Positions 24,027 to 33,223 of a stretch of 38,553 nucleotides of DNA are shown here, one piece after another. Position 1 is the stretch's first letter. Each line of letters starts with the position of its first letter. The notes beneath the pieces are model-generated. The model was not told the origin of the DNA. It searched no databases and saw only the letters and a list, made by a program, of their open reading frames with translations. A program made the position numbers and the translations under genes. Source of the DNA: BM714 sp964644525. Lineage in GTDB: Bacteria; Bacillota; Clostridia; Peptostreptococcales; BM714. The stretch spans positions 1 through 38,553 of the forward strand of contig CAZXWC010000009.1 of assembly GCA_964644525.1 (NCBI GenBank), written 5' to 3'.

Positions 24027-26672
24027 ATGAGCGATAAAAATCTAGAGAAGAAGTATGATCCTAAATTGTTTGAGGAAAGGCTTTACCAACAGTGGGAAAA
24101 GGAGGGCAATTTCGAAGCTCGGCCCAATCCGGACAAGGAGCCGTTCACAATCGTTTTGCCGCCCCCAAATATTACAGGGCAGTTGCATATGGGGCACGCC
24201 CTTGACCAGACAATACAGGACATCCTTATACGTTTTAAGCGTATGCAGGGGTTTGAAACCCTTTGGCTTCCCGGCACGGACCATGCAAGTATAGCTACGG
24301 AAGTCAAGGTTGTTGAAAAAATCATGAAGGAAGAAGGAAAAAGCAAGGACGAAATCGGTCGCGAAGAGTTTCTTGAAAGGGCATGGGAATGGAAAGCTGA
24401 ATATGGAGACAGAATAGTGGACCAAATGAAGAAGCTTGGAAGTTCGTGTGACTGGTCCAGGGAACGGTTTACCATGGATGAGGGCTGCAACAAGGCGGTC
24501 ACCGAAGTTTTCATAAAACTCTATGAAGAGGGCCACATTTATAGGGGCAACCGTCTCATAAACTGGTGTCCGGACTGCAAGACTTCTCTTTCGGATGCTG
24601 AGGTTGAACACGAAGAACATAATGGTAACTTTTGGCATGTCAGATATCCAATGGCAAGCGGTGAAGGTTTCATTGAAATAGCCACAACCAGGCCGGAGAC
24701 GATACTTGGCGATACTGCTATAGCTGTCCATCCGGATGATGAAAAATACAAGGATTTTGTGGGCAAGACTGTCATAGTTCCAATAATAAACAGGAAAATA
24801 CCCGTAATAGCCGACACCTACGTTGATATGGATTTTGGAACCGGCGCTGTAAAGATAACTCCTGCACACGATCCCAATGACTTCGAGGTCGGGCAGAGAA
24901 ATGGTCTCGAGCAGATTAATGTTATGAATGAAGATGCGTCTATGAATGAAAATGCGGGAAAATATGAAGGCATGGACCGTTACGAGTGCCGAAAAGCGCT
25001 TGTTGCCGATTTGGATGAGGCGGGATTTCTTGTAAAGAAGGTTGATCATGGGCACAATGTAGGCACATGCTACAGATGCCATACGGTTGTAGAACCATTG
25101 GTTTCGGAGCAGTGGTTCGTTAAAATGGATGAACTCGTAAAGCCTGTAATAAAATCGGCAGACGAGAAGGATATTGAAATTGTGCCGGAAAAATTCAAAA
25201 AGGTTTACATGCATTGGCTTGAGAATATAAGAGACTGGTGTATATCGAGACAATTATGGTGGGGACATAGAATTCCTGCGTATTACTGCCAGGACTGCGG
25301 AGAGACAATCGTTGCCTCAAAGGCGCCGGACGCATGCACAAAATGCGGAAGTGCAAACATAGTACAGGATGAGGATGTTCTGGATACTTGGTTCTCATCT
25401 GCGCTTTGGCCCTTTTCAACATTGGGATGGCCTGACAAGACGGCTGATTTGGAATATTTTTACCCGACCGATGTTTTGGTTACAGGATACGATATAATTT
25501 TTTTCTGGGTAATAAGAATGGCTTTTTCAGGTTATGAGCAGATGAACGAGCGTCCATTCAAGCATGTTCTTGTTCACGGGCTTGTGCGTGACGACCAGGG
25601 ACGTAAAATGAGCAAATCATTGGGAAATGGTATAGATCCTCTTGAGGTAATAGATCTTTATGGGGCGGATGCGTTAAGATTCATGCTTGCCTCGGGCAAC
25701 TCGCCTGGAAATGATCTCCGTTTCTATATGGAAAGGGTTGAAGCAAGCAGGAACTTTGCCAACAAGCTTTGGAACGCTTCGAGGTTTGTGCTTATGAATC
25801 TCGAGGACGAACTTGAAGTAGACACAAGGAATCTATCAATGCCTGATGCGTGGATACTTTCAAGGACTGGAAAAGTAGCTGAAGAAATAACAGGAAACCT
25901 GGAGCAATTTGAACTTGGCTTGGCTGCACAGAAGCTTTACGACTTTATATGGAATGAGTTCTGCGACTGGTATATTGAGCTTGCCAAATCAAGATTCTAT
26001 GGAGATGACGAAAAAGCAAAAATGCAGGCACAAGCTGTGATATTGAAAGTTCTTAAAGATTTATTGAAACTTTTGCATCCCTTCATGCCTTTCATAACAG
26101 AGGAAATATGGCAGCATTTGCCAGGTGCATATGGAAGCATTATGCTTAAGGACTGGCCCGGCAACCAAGCTCAATTTTCCAACGAGACGGCTGAAAAAGG
26201 AATGGAACTTGTTATGGGAGTCATAAAGAGTGTAAGGAACACAAGGGCAGAGATGAATGTTGCACCTTCTAAAAAAGTAGGAGTTGTACTTATCGCTGGA
26301 GATTATGAAAAGGCGACAATAAAGGAAAACATGGAAACCCTTCTTTCGCTTGCAAATGTTAGAGGGATTGAATTCAAAGAATCAAAGGATGAAATTGAAT
26401 CAGACTCGGCAACTTCAATATTTGAAGGTGTTGAAATATTCATTCCAATGGATGACTTGGTGGATTATGAAAAGGAAATGGAAAGGCTTACAAAAGAAAA
26501 GGCAAAAGCCGAGAAGGAACTTGAGAGAGTATCCAAAAAGCTTGGAAATGAAGGCTTCATTAAAAAGGCTCCAGAATCTGTTGTAGAACAGGAAAGAGAG
26601 AAAAAAAGAAAATTCAAGGATATGTATGATAAAATAGAAGAAAGGATGGAAATGGTAAAAGGCAAGCTTTAA
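24027..26672 (+). CDS. valS: Valine--tRNA ligase
   Basis: This class I synthetase attaches Val to tRNA-Val. The 881-residue protein has HMGH (HIGH type) at residues 54-57 in LPPPNITGQLHMGHAL, and KMSKS at 527-531. The editing domain is visible through TTRPETILGDTAIAVHP and DFGTGAVKITPAHDPNDF. The zinc-type segments CYRCH and YYCQDCGE...CTKCGS are present. The last 75 residues form a charged coiled coil that binds tRNA. The start follows GAAGGGAG. About 200 AT-rich bases separate the T-box terminator from the start codon, longer than usual. A 403-codon open frame on the opposite strand is a shadow of this gene. Confidence 0.98.
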   Translation: MSDKNLEKKYDPKLFEERLYQQWEKEGNFEARPNPDKEPFTIVLPPPNITGQLHMGHALDQTIQDILIRFKRMQGFETLWLPGTDHASIATEVKVVEKIMKEEGKSKDEIGREEFLERAWEWKAEYGDRIVDQMKKLGSSCDWSRERFTMDEGCNKAVTEVFIKLYEEGHIYRGNRLINWCPDCKTSLSDAEVEHEEHNGNFWHVRYPMASGEGFIEIATTRPETILGDTAIAVHPDDEKYKDFVGKTVIVPIINRKIPVIADTYVDMDFGTGAVKITPAHDPNDFEVGQRNGLEQINVMNEDASMNENAGKYEGMDRYECRKALVADLDEAGFLVKKVDHGHNVGTCYRCHTVVEPLVSEQWFVKMDELVKPVIKSADEKDIEIVPEKFKKVYMHWLENIRDWCISRQLWWGHRIPAYYCQDCGETIVASKAPDACTKCGSANIVQDEDVLDTWFSSALWPFSTLGWPDKTADLEYFYPTDVLVTGYDIIFFWVIRMAFSGYEQMNERPFKHVLVHGLVRDDQGRKMSKSLGNGIDPLEVIDLYGADALRFMLASGNSPGNDLRFYMERVEASRNFANKLWNASRFVLMNLEDELEVDTRNLSMPDAWILSRTGKVAEEITGNLEQFELGLAAQKLYDFIWNEFCDWYIELAKSRFYGDDEKAKMQAQAVILKVLKDLLKLLHPFMPFITEEIWQHLPGAYGSIMLKDWPGNQAQFSNETAEKGMELVMGVIKSVRNTRAEMNVAPSKKVGVVLIAGDYEKATIKENMETLLSLANVRGIEFKESKDEIESDSATSIFEGVEIFIPMDDLVDYEKEMERLTKEKAKAEKELERVSKKLGNEGFIKKAPESVVEQEREKKRKFKDMYDKIEERMEMVKGKL

Positions 26673-26722
26673 GCTATAGAGAGATTAGGTAACTGTATAA
26701 GCTTATAAAGCATCCAATCTTG

Positions 26723-26777
26723 TTGATAAGCTGGATTCCGTCTGGCTTATCAATATGTTTTTGACGGACGTTTTTTT
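26723..26777 (+). terminator. Terminator after valS with possible pseudoknot pairing
   Basis: TTGATAAGC (26723-26731) pairs perfectly with GCTTATCAA (26745-26753). Its loop contains TCCGTC (26737-26742), which can pair with GACGGA (26763-26768) directly before CGTTTTTTT. The second pairing touches the T-run. Confidence 0.6.
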
Positions 26778-26813
26778 ATCCTGAAATCGAATTATTTTTA
26801 AGGTGGTGTTAGT

Positions 26814-28121
26814 TTGGATTACAAAGAAGCACTCGGGTATATTCATGGGAGTTATAGATTTGGAAGCAAATTGGGGTTGGAAAACATAAGAAAACTTCTC
26901 GATAAGTTAGGCAATCCCCAGGAAGGTCTGGATGTAATCCATGTTGCCGGAACAAATGGAAAGGGGTCGACATGCGCTTTTCTAAGTTCCGTTCTTTCTG
27001 AAGAGGGCTACAGAGTCGGTCTTTACACTTCTCCGTATTTGGAAATGTTTAACGAACGTATTCAGATAAGCGGAAAGCCTATCGAAAATAAAAGATTTGC
27101 CGATTTGACTAACAGGGTAAAGAAAAAAGTCGAGGAGTTGATTTCAGAAGGAAATGCTCATCCTACTGAATTTGAAATAGTTACAGCTGTGGCATTTTGC
27201 TATTTCAAAGAGGAAAATGTTGATTTTTTGATTTTGGAAGTTGGTATGGGAGGACGGCTTGACGCCACCAATGTAATAGAAAAGGCGCTTGTGTCGGTTA
27301 TTGTTCCAATTGCTCTCGACCACACGCAATATTTGGGTAAAACAATAGGTGAAATAGCTAGAGAGAAAGCTGGAATCATAAAGGAAAATGGTTTGGTTGT
27401 ATCGGCAAGCCAAACAACTGAAGCAGAAAATGTGATAAAGGATATCTGCAGAGAAAAACATGCAAAGCTTGAAATTGTCAAGACATATAATTATCAAATA
27501 GTGAAGCGAAGTCTTAAAGCATATGAATTCAAGTCCACGGGTCTCAATGGTTTCGGTAAACTGAGAATAGGACTGTTGGGCGAACACCAGATACGCAATT
27601 GTATTTTGGCTGTACGTGTGTTGGGTATTTTGGTTTCCGAACACGGTATAAAACTTGATTCGGAAGCAATAAGGAGTGGGTTGGAAAAAGCGAAGTGGCC
27701 GGGCCGCTTGGAATTGCTTGCTGAAAATCCTTGTGTGATTATAGACGGAGCGCACAACAGACATGGAGCAGTTGTTCTGGATAATTTTTTGAAGTATCAT
27801 TTTAAATCAAAGAAGAAGAGAGTAGGCAAAATGATAGGGGTTGTTGGTGTTCTCGGAGACAAGGACGCTAAAGGGATAATTGATGAGACTGTGCCGTTTT
27901 TAGACATGGTTATTGCAACAGAACCCGAAAACAAAAGAGCCATGCAAGTTGATGACCTCAAGGCTCTTATTGAAATGAAAAATGATTCAGTTCAAGTAAT
28001 TAAGAATGCTGAAGAAGCTGTAGAAAGAGCCCTGCAATTCGCCGAATTTGAAGATTGCGTTATAATATACGGATCGCTTTATTTGATCGGACATGCAAGG
28101 ACTATTATTACTCACCGGTAA
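26814..28121 (+). CDS. folC: Bifunctional folylpolyglutamate / dihydrofolate synthase
   Basis: FolC adds glutamate to folates with ATP. The 435-residue protein shows the P-loop VIHVAGTNGKGST (about 41-53), then TSPYLEMFNERI, FLILEVGMGGRLDATN, DHTQYLGKTIGEIAREKAGI and, in the C-terminal ligase domain, VIIDGAHNRHGA. The start is a TTG at 26814 after AAGGTGG, an uncommon but well-placed codon. It follows valS after a terminator, an arrangement common in Firmicutes. Its last 14 bases overlap the convergent DUF4364 gene. Confidence 0.95.
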   Translation: MDYKEALGYIHGSYRFGSKLGLENIRKLLDKLGNPQEGLDVIHVAGTNGKGSTCAFLSSVLSEEGYRVGLYTSPYLEMFNERIQISGKPIENKRFADLTNRVKKKVEELISEGNAHPTEFEIVTAVAFCYFKEENVDFLILEVGMGGRLDATNVIEKALVSVIVPIALDHTQYLGKTIGEIAREKAGIIKENGLVVSASQTTEAENVIKDICREKHAKLEIVKTYNYQIVKRSLKAYEFKSTGLNGFGKLRIGLLGEHQIRNCILAVRVLGILVSEHGIKLDSEAIRSGLEKAKWPGRLELLAENPCVIIDGAHNRHGAVVLDNFLKYHFKSKKKRVGKMIGVVGVLGDKDAKGIIDETVPFLDMVIATEPENKRAMQVDDLKALIEMKNDSVQVIKNAEEAVERALQFAEFEDCVIIYGSLYLIGHARTIITHR

Positions 28122-28638
28122 GCATTTTTATTATTGCGCTATACACTTCTGTCGACGAATTTTTAAAACGAGAGCATATTTCTTTTGCTTGTTTGTTTGA
28201 TACTACATTAAGCTCAAGATTCATAAGCATAAGTTCATTTTCCATTATTCGTAGTTCTACAATATACTCGGAATCGCTTAATTTTGAATGCCTGCAACTG
28301 ATTTTCGATTTTATGGACCGCTGCTTTTTATAGTCCGAAACGTTTTTATCTATTAGTGAAACCAATCCTTCCGGCAAACGGTTTTCGAAATATTCGAGAG
28401 AGTCTTTCCCTTTTGCGGTTATTAGATAGAAGAAATCGGATTCGCTTTTGCTGTATTCAAGCATTCCTCCGTCGACCAATTCGCCAAGATATTGTTGAAG
28501 CGTGAAATAATCCATCAAATCGAGAGAAACCACGAAATCTGTTATTTCAGCGTTTGTCAGTGGATAGTCGATTTGTATGAAAAAATGCAATAGTACAAGT
28601 TTCTTTTCGGCTTTGTCTTTTGAGTCTTTTGTAAACAT
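28108..28638 (-). CDS. DUF4364 family protein (winged-helix-like)
   Basis: This 176-residue protein starts at 28638, after AAGGAGATTG; the longer upstream frame is unnecessary. The first 80 residues (KLVLLHFFIQIDYPLTNAEITDFV, YFTLQQYLGELVDGGMLE, YLITAKGKDSLEYF) have the helix pattern of a winged helix, as is typical for the clostridial DUF4364 family. The rest is an alpha/beta region of unknown role. A DNA-binding regulator is likely from the fold, but targets are unknown. A minus-strand -10 TATACT (28668-28673) lies close upstream. It is convergent with folC and divergent from the QueG-like gene. Confidence 0.8.
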   Translation of the reverse strand: MFTKDSKDKAEKKLVLLHFFIQIDYPLTNAEITDFVVSLDLMDYFTLQQYLGELVDGGMLEYSKSESDFFYLITAKGKDSLEYFENRLPEGLVSLIDKNVSDYKKQRSIKSKISCRHSKLSDSEYIVELRIMENELMLMNLELNVVSNKQAKEICSRFKNSSTEVYSAIIKMLTGE

Positions 28639-28734
28639 TTCAATCTCCTTTCCATAGTGCCATTGACAGTATAACACAATTAAAAAAAAACACGCGATTT
28701 TGAATGAATTGATTTTTAAAAAGGGTGAAAATAT

Positions 28735-29415
28735 ATGGAAAACGGAAAAGAGTTGATTAAAACAGCCAAAAATGAGGGGGCTTCGCTTGTTTCTTTTGGA
28801 TATGTAGGCGACCTTGTACCGCCAGGTTATGGAGATTTGACACATGCCGTATCGTTTGCTGTGCATCTTTCGGATCGGATAATAGAGGATATAGATAAAG
28901 GGCCCACACACATGTATTTCCAGCATTACAGGACTGTCAACAGGCTGATAGATGAAATTGAATTGAAGATAGGACGAGCAATTGAAAATATGGGTTATCG
29001 TTATTTTCCGGTTGCATCATCCCAGTCAATAAATTTGAATGGCGCTTATTACGATGCTTTCTTTTCGCACAAGCTTGCTGCCACCAGGGCTGGATTGGGT
29101 TGGGTAGGAAAAAGCGGCCTGTTGGTGACACCCGAATTCGGGCCGAGGGTTCGTCTTGGGACCGTATTGACAGATTTGCCATTACCTTTTGAGGAGCCTA
29201 TTACCAAGTCTGCTTGCTTTTCCTGTGATTTGTGCGTAAAAGCTTGTCCGGCAGTGGCATTGACAGGTAAAAATTGGGAGGCTGGAATGGCAAGATGCCA
29301 AATAATCGATGCCAGGGCTTGTTCAAAACACATGTCAAAAAATTACAAGCACATAGGAAGAGGATCGGTTTGCGGCATATGCATTGCCGCCTGTCCAAAG
29401 GGAAGGAAAGATTGA
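28735..29415 (+). CDS. QueG-like 4Fe-4S double-cluster protein, short form
   Basis: This 226-residue cytosolic iron-sulfur protein carries two ferredoxin-type sets: Cys161, 164, 167 and 171 (CFSCDLCVKACP) and Cys213, 216 and 220 (CGICIAACP), with Cys188 or Cys196 able to complete the second cluster. The middle HKLAATRAGLGWVGKSGLLVTP...LGTVLTDLPL matches epoxyqueuosine reductase QueG, which makes queuosine in tRNA with cobalamin. It is much shorter than full QueG and lacks the C-terminal HEAT part, so a different reductase role is as likely. It ends two bases before the deacetylase gene, whose ribosome site lies inside its 3' end. Confidence 0.8.
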   Translation: MENGKELIKTAKNEGASLVSFGYVGDLVPPGYGDLTHAVSFAVHLSDRIIEDIDKGPTHMYFQHYRTVNRLIDEIELKIGRAIENMGYRYFPVASSQSINLNGAYYDAFFSHKLAATRAGLGWVGKSGLLVTPEFGPRVRLGTVLTDLPLPFEEPITKSACFSCDLCVKACPAVALTGKNWEAGMARCQIIDARACSKHMSKNYKHIGRGSVCGICIAACPKGRKD

Positions 29416-29417
29416 AA

Positions 29418-30515
29418 ATGAAAACAAAAAAACATAAAGGAATATGTGTTCTGCTTGCGGGACTGATTTTTTCAATAGCGCTTTCAGGTTGTTCAAACAA
29501 AGAAAGTGCCGCAAAGAAAATGGAGGAGGAAGTCTCAAAACCGGTCGAAACTGGATTTGAGGAATTGCTTGAATCCGAAGAAGCGGAGCCTGACTCGCAA
29601 GATTTGAGTGATGAGGATTTGAAGTCGATGGGTGTAAATGAAATGGGAAAGATAATGATAGTAATGTACCATAGCATTTCCGATGAAGAAAAAAATTATG
29701 TAAGATCAAGAGAAAATTTCAGGGAAGACCTGGAATTGCTTTATGAAAAGGGCTATCGCCTTATAAGCGTAGCCGACTATATAGACGGGAACATAAATGT
29801 CGAGGCGGGGATGACCCCTGTGGTATTTACATTCGATGATGGAACTCTTTCCAATTTCAATATAATAGAGGAGAATGGAGAAGTTGTAATCGATCCTGAT
29901 TGTGCTGTGGGAATAATCAATGCATTCGCCGAGGAACATCCTGACTTTGGTCGGACATCGGCATTTTGCCTTTTTGGAACGAATCCTTTCAGGCAAAAAG
30001 AACATATAGACTACAAGTTGAAATATCTTGTCGACAATGGTTTTGAGATAGAAAGCCACAGTTTTGGACATGAAAATCTTTCTAAATTGGGGTCTGAGGC
30101 CATAATGCGGAGCTTGGGCAAAATTGACCGATTTTTGGAGGAAAAACTTCCAGGATATAAAATAAGGGCATTGGCTCTTCCATATGGAGGAAGACCAAAG
30201 GATGAAGATGCGAGAAATGCAATAGCGCAAGGGGAATTCGAAGGGAACGAGTACAGGAATGAAGCAGTTTTCGCAGTAGGATGGCAACCAGAGCGGTCGC
30301 CCATAGATATTAAGACGGATTTTCAATATCTCAACAGGGTGCATGCAAGCAATGAAAAATTTGGAATCCGCTATTGGCTTGAGGATTTTGACAACCATCC
30401 AGAAAAACGATTTGTCTCGGATGGTGATTCTGAAACATTTACGATACATGAAAAGGATTTGGAATCTTTATTGCATGAAAAAGTGGGAGATAGGTCGATA
30501 AGGGTGATCAAGTGA
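29418..30515 (+). CDS. Lipoprotein polysaccharide deacetylase (NodB domain)
   Basis: This 365-residue exported enzyme begins with a signal peptide and lipobox ALSGC (Cys25), followed by an acidic linker to about residue 70. The NodB domain shows MIVMYHSIS, the catalytic FTFDDGT (Asp140-Asp141), the metal-binding ESHSFGHENLS (His214, His218) and the LPYGG motif. It would remove acetyl groups from cell-wall or surface glycans outside the membrane. ATG 29418 follows GGAAGGAAAG. It is tightly linked to the iron-sulfur gene upstream, although the two proteins act in different compartments. Confidence 0.88.
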   Translation: MKTKKHKGICVLLAGLIFSIALSGCSNKESAAKKMEEEVSKPVETGFEELLESEEAEPDSQDLSDEDLKSMGVNEMGKIMIVMYHSISDEEKNYVRSRENFREDLELLYEKGYRLISVADYIDGNINVEAGMTPVVFTFDDGTLSNFNIIEENGEVVIDPDCAVGIINAFAEEHPDFGRTSAFCLFGTNPFRQKEHIDYKLKYLVDNGFEIESHSFGHENLSKLGSEAIMRSLGKIDRFLEEKLPGYKIRALALPYGGRPKDEDARNAIAQGEFEGNEYRNEAVFAVGWQPERSPIDIKTDFQYLNRVHASNEKFGIRYWLEDFDNHPEKRFVSDGDSETFTIHEKDLESLLHEKVGDRSIRVIK

Positions 30516-30548
30516 AATAAAACAGAGAGACCGAAGGGACCAAAGTAT

Positions 30549-30577
30549 TTGACAAAATTTTAACTAAGTTATAAAAT
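30549..30577 (+). promoter_or_regulatory. Sigma-A-type promoter upstream of proC
   Basis: TTGACA (30549-30554), a 17-base spacer and TAAAAT (30572-30577). Confidence 0.75.
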
Positions 30578-30689
30578 GTTATTGAAATATAATAAAAAAG
30601 CTTGCCAACCGGTTCTTGGATTGGATGGAATCCGATGCTGGAAAATCAATTAAACGAGATAATATGGAAATATATATGGAGGTGTAGTG

Positions 30690-31514
30690 TTGAACAAAAC
30701 AATTGGAATTATTGGATGTGGAAATATGGGCAGCGGAATCTTGCAAGGTGTTTTGGAGAAAGGTTTACTGGAAGCAGGCAAGGTTTTTATTTTTGACAAA
30801 GACTCCAACAAGACCGGAGAAATAAAAAAGAGATTCGGTGTAAACGTATCCGAAAATAGTTCCGGATTAATGAAAAATGCGGATGTGGTTGTGCTGGCAG
30901 TCAAGCCGAATATTTACAAGCCGGTTCTCGAAGAAATAAGGGAATCTGTTCGGGAAGACCAGATAATAGTCACAATAGCCGCAGGAATAGACTTGGCTTT
31001 CACAGAAGAAATTTTGGGTCAGGATAAGCGAATTGTCAGAACAATGCCCAATACTCCAGCGCTTGTAGGAGAGGGTATGACGGCTATTGTCCCGGGCAAT
31101 GGTTCGGGAGAAGAGGATTTACAAACTGTAATGGAAATTTTTAAAGGAATAGGTGAAGTAGAGATTGTTCCAGAATATTTGATTGACGCTGTTATAGGAA
31201 TAAGCGGGTCAGCTCCAGCATATGTCTACATGTTTATTGAAGCCATGGCCGATGGAGCGGTTCTTGGAGGAATGCAAAGAGACAAAGCCTACAGGTTTGC
31301 GTCACAGGCAGTTCTAGGATCTGCAAAAATGGTTCTGGAAAGCGGAAAACATCCTGGAGAATTGAAAGACATGGTTTGTTCACCGGGAGGTACCACAATA
31401 GAGGCTGTGATGAGTCTTGAGAAAAATGGCTTTAGAGGTGTCGTTATGGATGCCGTAGAAGCTTGTATGGAAAAATCAAAGAAAATGTCCAAATCAACGG
31501 ACGAAAATAACTAG
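30690..31514 (+). CDS. proC: Pyrroline-5-carboxylate reductase
   Basis: ProC reduces pyrroline 5-carboxylate to proline with NAD(P)H. The protein of about 274 residues opens with the Rossmann motif IGIIGCGNMGSGI. VRTMPNTPALVGEGM, GISGSAPAYVYMFIEAMADGAVLGGM and VCSPGGTTIEAVMSLE are the diagnostic catalytic and dimer segments. The start is taken as TTG 30690, seven bases after GGAGG; GTG 30687 is only four bases away and less likely. The NSS transporter gene follows after 10 bases, so the two are probably cotranscribed from the 30549 promoter. Confidence 0.95.
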   Translation: MNKTIGIIGCGNMGSGILQGVLEKGLLEAGKVFIFDKDSNKTGEIKKRFGVNVSENSSGLMKNADVVVLAVKPNIYKPVLEEIRESVREDQIIVTIAAGIDLAFTEEILGQDKRIVRTMPNTPALVGEGMTAIVPGNGSGEEDLQTVMEIFKGIGEVEIVPEYLIDAVIGISGSAPAYVYMFIEAMADGAVLGGMQRDKAYRFASQAVLGSAKMVLESGKHPGELKDMVCSPGGTTIEAVMSLEKNGFRGVVMDAVEACMEKSKKMSKSTDENN

Positions 31515-31524
31515 GGGGAATTAT

Positions 31525-33009
31525 ATGAGTACCAAAAAGGAACAATGGGGAAGTAGATGGGGTTTCATCGCCGCAAGCATAGGAATGGCTATCGGGACAG
31601 GAAACATATGGCGTTTTCCGAGAGTAGCGGCTTCTAACGGCGGTGGCCCCTTTTTGATTGCATGGACAGTAGCTTTGCTTGTATGGTCAATACCGCTTTT
31701 GATAGGGGAAATGGTTATCGGAAGAAAAACAAGACTTGGAGCAATAGGAGCATTCAGAGACTTTCTCGGTAAAAAATACACTTGGATGGGAACATGGATT
31801 GTAATGGTATGTATGCTTATAATGTTCTACTATTCAGTGGTAATGGGATGGTGTTTCAAGTATTTTACGATGTCTGTAGCCGGGGTTTTCAAGCCCGGAA
31901 TGGATACAGTTGCTACAGAGGCTATTTGGAATACGTTTACGACAACACCTTCGCAGACAATTTTGTTCCACTTTCTGTCTATGGCTATAGGCGGATTCAT
32001 TGTATATAAAGGAATAACAGGAGGAATTGAAAAAGCCAGCAAGATAATGATTCCTACTCTTTTCGGACTTATGCTTGTTGCACTTTTCAGGGTAATGACA
32101 CTTCCAGGGGCTCTTTTGGGACTGGAATATCTTTTCAATCCCAGAATTGAAATGCTTGCAAACCCGAAAATCTGGTTGGAGGCATTCACTCAGTCGGCCT
32201 GGTCGACAGGAGCTGGTTGGGGATTCATAATCACATATGCTGTTTACACAAAAAAGAAAGAAGATGTTGCGGGAAATTGCATGATTATGGGAATAGGAAA
32301 CAATGTTGGTGCTCTGGTAGCGGGAATGACTGTGTTGCCGGCCATATTTGCATTGTCGCCTAGTGTTGAATTTGCTAATGACGCTTTGGCATCTGGAAAT
32401 ACAGGTATAACTTTCATATATTTGGCGCAGCTATTTACTCGCATGCCCGCAGGTAGGTGGATTTCAGCGGTTTTCTTCCTTGCAATGGGTGTTGCGGCGC
32501 TTTCTTCTCTCCTGCCTATGATAGAGGTTGGGGTAAGGAGCTTCATGGATGCAGGATTCTCGCGCAAGAAAGCTACAAAAGTAGTTGCTTCAATGGGATT
32601 TTTGCTGGGAGTTCCATCGGCATACAGCTTGAATTTTTTGAACAATCAAGACTTTGTTCTTGGAGTGGCTCTTTTGGTCAGCGGCCTTTTCGTATCATTC
32701 GCAATAACTAAATACGGAGCTGAAAAATTGCGCAAAGAGGAAATAAACACTCCTTGGGCGGATTTCAAAATCGGGAAATGGTGGAGCTTTTGCATATCAA
32801 TATTCCCATTGCTGTTTATTGCAATATCCGGTTGGTGGGTATGGCAGTCGATTACATGGTATCCTGATTCATGGTGGAATCCTTTGGAACTTTACAGTAC
32901 AGGTACAATTGCTGTTCAATTCATAGTATATATTGCATTTGGGCTTTTAACCAATAATTGGTTGGCTGACAAGACTGAAAAAGGCGAACTTACTAAAAAA
33001 GCCATATAA
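31525..33009 (+). CDS. Sodium-dependent transporter, NSS (SNF) family
   Basis: This 494-residue carrier has about twelve membrane helices and imports an amino acid or related solute with Na+. The first helix carries the family signature GMAIGTGNIWRFPRVAA with the unwound GTGN region; SVVMGWCFKYF and the FSPS-like LSPSVEF segments are also seen. Prokaryotic members carry Met, Leu, Trp, Tyr and similar amino acids. It is followed 13 bases later by a 32-residue one-helix protein of the MetS type, a pairing known from the MetP/MetS methionine-alanine system. Position between proC and the cysteine desulfidase locus fits amino-acid catabolism. Confidence 0.93.
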   Translation: MSTKKEQWGSRWGFIAASIGMAIGTGNIWRFPRVAASNGGGPFLIAWTVALLVWSIPLLIGEMVIGRKTRLGAIGAFRDFLGKKYTWMGTWIVMVCMLIMFYYSVVMGWCFKYFTMSVAGVFKPGMDTVATEAIWNTFTTTPSQTILFHFLSMAIGGFIVYKGITGGIEKASKIMIPTLFGLMLVALFRVMTLPGALLGLEYLFNPRIEMLANPKIWLEAFTQSAWSTGAGWGFIITYAVYTKKKEDVAGNCMIMGIGNNVGALVAGMTVLPAIFALSPSVEFANDALASGNTGITFIYLAQLFTRMPAGRWISAVFFLAMGVAALSSLLPMIEVGVRSFMDAGFSRKKATKVVASMGFLLGVPSAYSLNFLNNQDFVLGVALLVSGLFVSFAITKYGAEKLRKEEINTPWADFKIGKWWSFCISIFPLLFIAISGWWVWQSITWYPDSWWNPLELYSTGTIAVQFIVYIAFGLLTNNWLADKTEKGELTKKAI

Positions 33010-33022
33010 GGGAGGAATGTAA

Positions 33023-33121
33023 ATGTCTGTACCTGCGATAACAATGATGATATTATTTTTGGGTTTTTGTGGAGGTTTGTTTTTTATTCTTATAAACAAA
33101 GCTTTCAATAATAAAGCATAA
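33023..33121 (+). CDS. MetS-type small subunit of the NSS transporter
   Basis: A 32-residue protein with a strong ribosome site (GGGAGGAATGTAA) 13 bases after the NSS gene. It is one membrane helix with a short polar tail (FLGFCGGLFFILINKAF). Its size, position and SVPAITMMIL opening match the small subunits needed for some NSS carriers. A strong terminator follows immediately. Confidence 0.8.
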   Translation: MSVPAITMMILFLGFCGGLFFILINKAFNNKA

Positions 33122-33157
33122 ATTAAAAGCGCCTTGGCTAAGGCGCTTTTAATTTTT
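33121..33157 (+). terminator. Strong intrinsic terminator after the proC-transporter unit
   Basis: AATTAAAAGCGCCTT (33121-33135) pairs perfectly with AAGGCGCTTTTAATT (33140-33154) around a GGCT loop, followed by TTT. Symmetric A and T flanks may let it work in both directions. Confidence 0.9.
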
Positions 33158-33223
33158 ACTTCTAAGAAATTACTATATGAGTTATAATAAAAAAAAATGT
33201 AATTTTCGAAAGGAGATGTCAAA

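Noticed and set aside
24042..25253. 403-codon open frame on the minus strand inside valS
   Set aside because: It lies wholly within valS, whose protein is fully conserved in motif order. The antisense frame has no recognisable domain or ribosome site and is a codon-bias shadow.
27144..27800. 218-codon open frame on the minus strand inside folC
   Set aside because: Complete overlap with folC and no motif or plausible start signal.
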